This document shows, piece by piece, positions 58,473 to 64,000 of a stretch of 64,000 nt of DNA (its first letter is position 1; each line of letters opens with the position of its first letter). Origin of the DNA: Phenylobacterium hankyongense (GTDB lineage: Bacteria; Pseudomonadota; Alphaproteobacteria; Caulobacterales; Caulobacteraceae); the NCBI RefSeq assembly GCF_003254505.1, contig NZ_QFYP01000001.1, forward strand, positions 2,402,001 to 2,466,000, in the 5' to 3' direction. Position numbers and translations under genes: made by a program. The notes under the pieces were generated by a model, which did no database searches, was not told the DNA's origin, and saw nothing but the letters and a program-made list of their open reading frames with translations.

Positions 58473-59888
58473 TTAGCGGTTCGACCAGACGCCTGTGCGG
58501 CCGGAGGACTGGTTGCCGCCGCCGCGTTGCGGGCCCTTGAAGGCCGGCTTGGCCGCGGGGCGCTCCCCGCCGCCGCCGCCGCCGTTGCTGCGGGCCGGGG
58601 CGCCTTCATGACGATGGCCCGGCTTGGCGTTCCCGTGGTTGCGGTTGCGCTTGGCCGCGTGCTCGCCGCGGTGGGGCTGCGAGCCGCGGGTGTCGACACG
58701 GTCCGGCTTCACGCCCGCCGGTTCCGGCATCGCCGCCGTGGCGGCGCCCAGCTGGCGGTCGTTGCGGCGGTCGAAGGCGGGGATGGTCTGGCGCGTGACC
58801 TTCTGGATGTCGCGCAGCAGGTTCCGCTCGTCGTCGGCGCAGAAGGCGACGGCCGAGCCGTCGGCGCCGGCCCGCGCGGTCCGCCCGATCCGGTGGACGT
58901 AGGCCTCCGGCACGTTCGGCAGCTCGAACTGGACGACATGGCTGACCGCGTCGATGTCGATGCCGCGGGCGGCGATGTCGGTGGCCACCAGGGCGCGGAC
59001 CTTGCCGGCCTTGAATTCGGCCAGGGCGCGCTCGCGCTGGCCCTGGCTCTTGTCGCCGTGGATGGCGGCGGCTTCGACGCCGACCTGCTCCAGGCTGCGG
59101 GCCACGCGGTCAGCGCCGCGCTTGGTGCGGGTGAAGACGATGACCCGCTTGAAGCCGGCGTCGTCGAACAGCTCGGCCAGCAGGGCGCGCTTGCGGGCCT
59201 GCTCGACGAACAGGACGCGCTGGTTGATCCGCTCGACCGTGGTGGCCGAGGGGGTCACGGAGACCTTCAGCGGGTCGGGGTTGAGCAGTTCGCCGGCCAG
59301 CTTGCCGATCTCCGTCGGCATGGTGGCCGAGAAGAACAGGTTCTGGCGCTGCTTGGGCAGGAACTTCACGATCCGCCGGATCGGCAGGATGAAGCCCATG
59401 TCCAGCATCTGGTCGGCTTCGTCGAGCACGAAGGTCTCGACGCCTTCCAGGGTGATGGTCTTCTCGCCCAGGTGGTCGAGCAGGCGGCCCGGGGTGGCGA
59501 CGAGCACGTCGACGCCGTTGGCCATGGCCTTCATCTGGCCGCCGTACTTCACGCCGCCGAACACCACCGCGACGGTGACGCCGATGTGCTTGCCGTAGTT
59601 CTTGAAGCTTTCGCCAATCTGGGTGGCGAGCTCGCGGGTCGGCGAGAGCACCAGCACGCGGCAACCGCGGCGCGGCGGCTGCTTCTTGGTCAGCGCCAGG
59701 CGGTGGAGGATGGGGAGCGCGAAGGCGGCGGTCTTGCCGGTGCCGGTCTGGGCGATGCCCTGCAGGTCGCGGCCGGCCATCACGCCGGGGATCGCCTGCG
59801 CCTGGATCGGCGTGGGCGTGGTGTAGCCTTCGTCGGCCAGCGCCTTGAGCAAGGGTGCGGCGAGGCCGAGGTCGGTGAATTGAGTCAA
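58473..59888 (-). CDS. rhlE: DEAD-box RNA helicase RhlE type
   Basis: ATP-dependent RNA helicase (471 aa). Motifs in order: Q-motif 'TPTPIQAQAIP', 'AQTGTGKT', 'PTRELATQ', 'TPGRLLD', 'DEADQMLD', 'FSATMP', 'VIVFTRTK', 'VATDIAARGIDID', 'HRIGRTARAG'. The last ~100 residues are a basic Arg/Gly/Asn/His tail that likely binds RNA. I take TTG 59888 as start (MTQFTDLGLAAP) with GAAAG upstream. Members help ribosome assembly and mRNA decay; here the partner is not shown. Confidence 0.93.
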   Translation of the reverse strand: MTQFTDLGLAAPLLKALADEGYTTPTPIQAQAIPGVMAGRDLQGIAQTGTGKTAAFALPILHRLALTKKQPPRRGCRVLVLSPTRELATQIGESFKNYGKHIGVTVAVVFGGVKYGGQMKAMANGVDVLVATPGRLLDHLGEKTITLEGVETFVLDEADQMLDMGFILPIRRIVKFLPKQRQNLFFSATMPTEIGKLAGELLNPDPLKVSVTPSATTVERINQRVLFVEQARKRALLAELFDDAGFKRVIVFTRTKRGADRVARSLEQVGVEAAAIHGDKSQGQRERALAEFKAGKVRALVATDIAARGIDIDAVSHVVQFELPNVPEAYVHRIGRTARAGADGSAVAFCADDERNLLRDIQKVTRQTIPAFDRRNDRQLGAATAAMPEPAGVKPDRVDTRGSQPHRGEHAAKRNRNHGNAKPGHRHEGAPARSNGGGGGGERPAAKPAFKGPQRGGGNQSSGRTGVWSNR

Positions 59889-60175
59889 AGCGTGTCTTTC
59901 ACGTATGCGCCAATCGCGGCCTCCCGATTGCATCGAGGGTCGCGGAGGTCGCGGGTCTTTGGGGAAGCGCCCCGCGTGATGGGCGATCTATGAGAAGTTC
60001 TCACTGCGCTCGACAGGCTGGACCCTCGGAAGGATCCCACGCGGCTGGAGCGTCGCTAGCGCCCAATTCATGGGCGCGGGTTGCACATCGGCGTTCCCAA
60101 CGGTGAAGTCAACCCACGCGGCCCGATTGGCCGCAGGCTGTTGCCTTTACAGCGCAGGTCGCGGCAAGGAGCGGC
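59889..60175. other. Divergent intergenic region, rhlE-mutT
   Basis: 287 bases without a supportable gene. It must hold both promoters; there is no recognisable repeat, terminator or riboswitch. Confidence 0.5.
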
Positions 60176-60583
60176 ATGAGCGAAAAACCGATGCTGCTGG
60201 TGGCCGCCGCGGCCCTGATCGACGCCGACGGGCGGGTGCTGATCTGCCAGCGGCCCGAGGGCAAGCAGTTGGCCGGCCTGTGGGAATTCCCCGGCGGCAA
60301 GGTCGAGGCGGGCGAGACGCCGGAGGCCTGCCTGATCCGCGAACTGGACGAGGAACTGGGGATCACGGTGGCGCAGGCCTGCCTGGCGCCCTTCGTGTTC
60401 GCCAGCCACGGCTACGAGGGCTTCCACCTGTTGATGCCGCTCTACCTCTGTCGCCGCTGGGAGGGGCAGGTGACGGCGAAGGAGCACAAGGCGCTGGCCT
60501 GGGTGAAGCCCAGCCGGCTCGGCGACTACCCGATGCCGCCGGCGGACGCCCCCCTGGTGGCCTGGCTGCGCGACCTGGTCTGA
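60176..60583 (+). CDS. mutT: MutT-type Nudix hydrolase (8-oxo-dGTPase)
   Basis: Nudix pyrophosphohydrolase (135 aa). The Nudix box 'GGKVEAGETPEACLIRELDE' continues into ELGI, with all acidic metal ligands. 'LICQRPEGKQLAGLWEFPGGK' strongly matches MutT, which removes 8-oxo-dGTP and prevents mutations. ATG 60176 has AAGGA. It overlaps yjbQ by one base (TGATG), a two-gene operon. Confidence 0.92.
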   Translation: MSEKPMLLVAAAALIDADGRVLICQRPEGKQLAGLWEFPGGKVEAGETPEACLIRELDEELGITVAQACLAPFVFASHGYEGFHLLMPLYLCRRWEGQVTAKEHKALAWVKPSRLGDYPMPPADAPLVAWLRDLV

Positions 60584-60999
60584 TGCGGCAGGCGTCCTGC
60601 AGCCTCACGGTGGCGACGCAGGGCGCCGGGCTGGTGGAGATCACGCGCGCCATCGCCGGCTGGGTGTCGGAGCAGCGCATGACGACAGGCCTGCTCACCG
60701 TCTTCTGCCGGCACACCTCGGCCTCGCTGCTGATCCAGGAGAACGCCGATCCCGACGTCCGCCGGGACCTGGAGGACTTTTTCGCGGCGTTGGCGCCGGT
60801 CAGCGGCGCCTACCGCCATCAGGACGAAGGTCCCGACGACATGCCGGCGCACCTGCGCGCGGCGCTCACGCAGGCGCAGCTTTCCATCCCGCTGACGGGC
60901 GGACGGTTGGCGCTCGGGACCTGGCAGGGGATCTACCTGTTCGAGCACCGGACGCGCCCGCACCGCCGCGAGGTGGTGCTGCACCTGCTGGGCGAGTGA
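60583..60999 (+). CDS. yjbQ: YjbQ-family protein (secondary thiamine-phosphate synthase type)
   Basis: Small protein (138 aa) of the UPF0047/YjbQ family. Conserved blocks are 'FCRHTSASLLIQENADPDV' and 'LTGGRLALGTWQGIYLFEHR'. Members have weak thiamine-phosphate synthase activity in vitro; the physiological role is not settled. It is translationally coupled to mutT. Confidence 0.93.
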   Translation: MRQASCSLTVATQGAGLVEITRAIAGWVSEQRMTTGLLTVFCRHTSASLLIQENADPDVRRDLEDFFAALAPVSGAYRHQDEGPDDMPAHLRAALTQAQLSIPLTGGRLALGTWQGIYLFEHRTRPHRREVVLHLLGE

Positions 61000-61002
61000 C
61001 CC

Positions 61003-61176
61003 TTACGGACGCGGCGACGGTCCGCCGTCCTGCTTGTCCTTGAAGGCTTCCTTGACCTCGTCCTCGGAGATCCGGGCCGAGGGATCGCCCTTCTGGTTCA
61101 GGTTCTGCTCCTCGGTGCCGTCGCCCATCATGCCGGGGTGGGCGTCTTTCTTGGCGGGGTCTTGGGATTGGGCCAT
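61003..61176 (-). CDS. 57-residue hydrophilic protein, unknown
   Basis: Small charged protein starting 'MAQSQDPAKKDAHPGMMGDG' and ending 'DKQDGGPSPRP'. AGGAG lies eight bases before ATG 61176, and the ORF closes with TAA just after the yjbQ stop on the other strand. No domain is recognised. Composition (Asp, Lys, Glu, Pro, Gly) suggests a disordered or stress-type protein. Confidence 0.7.
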   Translation of the reverse strand: MAQSQDPAKKDAHPGMMGDGTEEQNLNQKGDPSARISEDEVKEAFKDKQDGGPSPRP

Positions 61177-61255
61177 GGGGAAGCTCCTGAATTGAGGGTC
61201 CCCAGCTAACCCTGCCCGGCGGGCGAGGTTCCGGCGCCGGGCAGGTCGAGCCGTC

Positions 61256-62197
61256 TCAGCGGCGGTAGCTGGCCTTGGTCGCCACCATCCGGTGCGTAGG
61301 AGCCTTGGTCGCCTCCACCACGCACTGGCCGGGATCGATCATGGCGTGCTGGCCCAGGCAGAAGATGTCCTCGTAGTGCGGGCCGGCGCTGGCCAGGCAC
61401 TGGTAGAGGTTGAGCTTGGCCATCCGCAGGCACATGGCCGTGCGCGGCTCCGACATCAGGGCGCGGCCGCGGTCGGACTGCCCGAGCACGCTCAGCGCGG
61501 CGAGCGCCACGCCGCGCGCCACCACCGGGCTGGTCGCGCCGCCGCGCCGGCCGCCTTGCGCCACGGCGCCGCGCATGCGGGCTTCGTCCCCGGCCGACGC
61601 CTGATAGGACACCGTCGAGAGTCGCTTCACCCGGCTCAGCCGGCCGGCGGGGTCGGGCACGCGGGCCTTCGACCAGGCCTGGTGCTGCACGGAGTAGGCG
61701 GCGCGTTTGACCTTCTGGCCGTCGTCGGCCAGCGCCTCGCCCTGGCGGAACAGGGCGGCGTTGGCGCGGGCCGCCGCGGCGTCGCCGCCGGGCAGGTCGG
61801 TGGCCAGTTCGGGGTTGGCGGTGAGCCGGTTGGCCAGGTCGCGGTCGCGGCTCGCCCGCTGCACGCCGGCTACGAAGCCCGGCTCCTGCAGGGCGGCCAT
61901 GGCGGCGTAGGCGATCATTCCGGCCTCGAACTGCTTGGGTTCGTGCGAGGCGCCGGTCTGCAGGGCCTGCGAGACCTCGCCGGGGCCGGAGAAGCTGGCG
62001 TCGATGCCGGACGCCTTGTGCATGAAGCTCTCGAAGGCGCTGGCCTGGGCCTCCAGCCGCTCATCGGAGCGCGCCGTGGGCGTGTAGTAGGGCGTGCTGG
62101 CGGTGTGGCGCGGCTCAGGACTGGTGGCGCAGCCGGCGAGCACGATCGCGGCGGCTGCGGCGAGCGCGCCGAAGCCCTTGATATTAGTGGATGTCAC
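61256..62197 (-). CDS. Lipoprotein of unknown function (313 aa)
   Basis: Predicted lipoprotein with lipobox 'VLAGC' (Cys23) and a 22-residue leader. The mature part is helical and Ala-rich, and ends with a Cys-rich segment: 'TAMCLRMAKLNLYQCLASAG', 'DIFCLGQHAMIDPGQCVV'. The four Cys may form periplasmic disulfides. A GTG start (62197) is used, as no in-frame ATG precedes the signal. No family is recognised. It stands alone. Confidence 0.83.
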   Translation of the reverse strand: MTSTNIKGFGALAAAAAIVLAGCATSPEPRHTASTPYYTPTARSDERLEAQASAFESFMHKASGIDASFSGPGEVSQALQTGASHEPKQFEAGMIAYAAMAALQEPGFVAGVQRASRDRDLANRLTANPELATDLPGGDAAAARANAALFRQGEALADDGQKVKRAAYSVQHQAWSKARVPDPAGRLSRVKRLSTVSYQASAGDEARMRGAVAQGGRRGGATSPVVARGVALAALSVLGQSDRGRALMSEPRTAMCLRMAKLNLYQCLASAGPHYEDIFCLGQHAMIDPGQCVVEATKAPTHRMVATKASYRR

Positions 62198-62308
62198 AAC
62201 TGACCCCCGACACAGGAGCCCCCCGAAGCGTCACCGTAGGTCGAAACCCGGCACGCGCCGCCGCGGTCAGTTGTCGCGATCCATGGTCGATAAAGGGTTA
62301 ACCGCGGC

Positions 62309-63217
62309 TCATTGCGTGCGCGGCAGCTTGTGCTCGACCACGCCGAGCGCGTCGGCGAGGCGCATCTTGGCCGACCCGGGCTCCAGGGGCTGTTGCTGGC
62401 TGGCGTGCGGGGCCCAGCCGGTCAAAGTCAGGATCTCGAAGGTGGCCGGGACGCGGCCGTCCGCGCCGGCATAGCGTTCCAGGTAGATCTCGCTGGTTCG
62501 GGCCAGCACCGCGCGGGTCAGCGCCCGCGGGTGCCGATCGGCGAGCACGCTGGTCTCGCCCATCTGGCGCAGGTCGGCGAGCAGCTTCAGCGGATGCTCG
62601 TAGCGGACAGTGACTCGGTCCACGTCGGCGACCGGCAAGGCGAAGCCGGCGCGTTGCAAGAGGTTGGCCGCATCGATGGTGTCCGCGAACGGCGAGACGC
62701 GGGAGCCGGCGCCGCCCCAGATCTCCGACTCCGCGGCCACCAGCGACTGGCGCAGCTCCGTCAGCGTCGCGCCGCCCAGGAAGGCGCCGATGAACAGCCC
62801 GTCCGGCTTCAGCGCCCGGCGGACCTGGATCAGGGCCCCGACCACGTCGTTGGTCCAGTGCAGGCCGAGCGTGGAGACCATCAGGTCGAGGCTCTCGGCG
62901 GCGAAGGGCAGGCGCTCCTCGTCGAGCACCACCCGCGGCCCGGGGCGGCCGGACAGCATGGCCTCGGAGAGATCCGCTTCGATCAGCAGGCCCACGCGGC
63001 CGCGCGCCTCACTCCCGTCCAGCGCGTCGCGGAAGGCGCCGGCGTGCGCCGACAGGTCGACGGCCACGCTGAAATCCCGCAGGATCGGCTCCAGGCGCTC
63101 GGCCACGTCGAGGGCGGCGCGGCGCTGCAGGAAGTCCGCGCCGGCGTATCCCTTGGCGGCGCGGTCCAGGCGCTTGCGATGCAGGGCGCGGTCGAAGAGG
63201 CGGGGCGGTTCGGACAT
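62309..63217 (-). CDS. SAM-dependent methyltransferase, BioC/NDUFAF5-like
   Basis: Class I methyltransferase (302 aa) resembling the complex I assembly factor NDUFAF5 and BioC. It opens 'PPRLFDRALHRKRLDRAAKG' (typical of this group), carries the SAM motif region 'VAVDLSAHAGAF', the acidic loop 'VVLDEERLPFAAESLDLMVS', and 'LGLHWTNDVVGALIQVRRAL' as in NDUFAF5. Motif I lacks the usual GxG, which is odd and could mean weak or lost activity. It is divergent from comF with overlapping start codons. Confidence 0.86.
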   Translation of the reverse strand: MSEPPRLFDRALHRKRLDRAAKGYAGADFLQRRAALDVAERLEPILRDFSVAVDLSAHAGAFRDALDGSEARGRVGLLIEADLSEAMLSGRPGPRVVLDEERLPFAAESLDLMVSTLGLHWTNDVVGALIQVRRALKPDGLFIGAFLGGATLTELRQSLVAAESEIWGGAGSRVSPFADTIDAANLLQRAGFALPVADVDRVTVRYEHPLKLLADLRQMGETSVLADRHPRALTRAVLARTSEIYLERYAGADGRVPATFEILTLTGWAPHASQQQPLEPGSAKMRLADALGVVEHKLPRTQ

Positions 63218-64000
63218 GGGCGCGGAAGATGGCCTCTTCGGAGGCGCATTGAAACCGGGGCCGCGCGCGAAAGCGCTCTGGCGCGGCGGGCTCGACCTGA
63301 TCTTCCCGCCGCAGTCGCTGGACGGCGGCGCCGCGCCGCTGGCGGGCGGGCTGTCGGCGGAAGCCTGGAGCCGCATCCACTTCCTGGACGGGCCGGTCTG
63401 CGACGGCTGCGGCTCGCCGTTCGAGTTCTCCCAGGGCGAGGGCGTGCGGTGCGCCGCCTGCATCGCCCGGCCCAGGGCCTTCGACGCGGCGCGCGCGGCC
63501 TGCCTCTACGATGAGACCTCCCGCGATCCGATCCTGAAGCTGAAGCACGCCGACCGGCTGGACCTCGCGCCGCTGTTCGCCCGCTGGCTGTCGCGCGCCG
63601 CCCGCGAACTGCTGGCCGAGGCCGACGCCATCGCGCCTGTGCCGCTGCACCCGATGCGGCTGCTGCGCCGGCGCTACAACCAGGCGGCGGAGATCGCCCG
63701 GCCGCTCAGCCGACTGGCCGGCGTCGGCTACCTGCCCGACGCCCTGGCGCGCCGGCGGTCGACCCAGAGCCAGGGCGGCAAGTCGGGGTCGGGCCGGCGG
63801 CGCAACGTGGCCGGCGCCTTCGCTGTCCCCGCCGGCCGGGCGGCCCAGGTCGCGGGACGCCGCATCCTGCTGGTCGACGACGTGATGACCACCGGCGCCA
63901 CGGCGGAAGCCTGCGCGCGGGCGCTGAAGGCGGCCGGCGCGGCGCGCGTCGATGTCGCAGTCGTGGCCCGGGTTAAAGAGATCGCCGGACTCACCATATG
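63216..64000 (+). CDS. ComF-family phosphoribosyltransferase-like protein (cut by window end)
   Basis: N-terminal 261 residues of a ComF/ComFC-type protein; the C-terminus is outside the window. A zinc-finger-like pair 'CDGCGSPF' and 'CAACIARP' (near 68 and 84) precedes a PRTase-like domain ('IAPVPLHPMRLLRRRYNQA') with the PRPP motif 'ILLVDDVMTTGATAEA'. ATG 63216 overlaps the methyltransferase ATG in a shared CATG; a TTG at 63249 is an alternative. Family members take part in DNA uptake in competent bacteria; here the role is unproven. Confidence 0.88.
   Translation, partial: MGAEDGLFGGALKPGPRAKALWRGGLDLIFPPQSLDGGAAPLAGGLSAEAWSRIHFLDGPVCDGCGSPFEFSQGEGVRCAACIARPRAFDAARAACLYDETSRDPILKLKHADRLDLAPLFARWLSRAARELLAEADAIAPVPLHPMRLLRRRYNQAAEIARPLSRLAGVGYLPDALARRRSTQSQGGKSGSGRRRNVAGAFAVPAGRAAQVAGRRILLVDDVMTTGATAEACARALKAAGAARVDVAVVARVKEIAGLTI

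Overview
The window is GC-rich, gene-dense chromosomal DNA that looks alphaproteobacterial, most likely Caulobacteraceae (a Phenylobacterium- or Caulobacter-like organism). This is inferred from gene content and neighbourhood: cdnL next to fdxA, a SUV3-type helicase coupled to an S4-domain gene, cobS/cobT, secA near a parvulin lipoprotein coupled to argJ, a HWE histidine kinase with a FATGUY-type receiver, and a TonB-dependent receptor. No database search was possible, so the genus is a guess. About 60 protein genes, one tRNA, several hairpin terminators and one family of palindromic repeats can be supported.

Layout. 1-1.2 kb: two small genes of unknown role and tRNA-Arg(CCT). 1.3-7.2 kb: dctA, cdnL, fdxA, a DUF805 protein, an S4-domain protein and a SUV3-like helicase. 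7.4-11.1 kb: a self-regulated efflux operon (TetR, HlyD, ABC ATPase, permease; four genes joined by 4-base overlaps) with a palindromic operator. 11.3-13.4 kb: M23 peptidase, rpmB, dienelactone hydrolase. 13.4-17.8 kb: phytase-like lipoprotein, cobT, a DUF1328 small protein, cobS. 17.9-21.4 kb: TauD-type dioxygenase, MHS-type transporter, aminotransferase. 21.4-29.5 kb: an accessory-looking stretch with an RTX protein, a secreted amidohydrolase, a TonB receptor and a secreted phosphodiesterase-like enzyme. 29.6-36.3 kb: J-domain protein, BolA, a three-subunit molybdenum aldehyde oxidoreductase, a secreted TPR protein and a 29-residue ORF. 36.3-38.6 kb: FATGUY receiver and HWE kinase. 38.8-43.9 kb: corC-like gene, aroB, aroK, an unknown exported protein and xerD. 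44-51.3 kb: glycine-zipper protein, accA, nitronate monooxygenase-like gene, threonine aldolase, epoxide hydrolase, TetR and carotenoid oxygenase. 51.4-58.4 kb: secA, a broken GIY-YIG gene, thiolase, parvulin lipoprotein, argJ. 58.5-64 kb: rhlE, mutT, yjbQ, a 57-residue protein, a lipoprotein, a methyltransferase, and a comF gene cut by the window end.

The most unusual signal is at 54275-54678. A small GIY-YIG endonuclease gene carrying a single-base frameshift lies between perfect 35-base inverted copies of a palindromic repeat. A related copy at 14400-14437 lies inside a lipoprotein gene and encodes part of its signal peptide. Together these suggest a repeat family that may be moved by, or travel with, GIY-YIG nucleases. 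Other points worth a second look are three convergent gene pairs that share a CTAG stop, a 29-residue ORF supported by one of them, an RTX protein built of three copies of one secretion-type module, the helicase/S4 pair, and an ArgJ with a long N-terminal extension.
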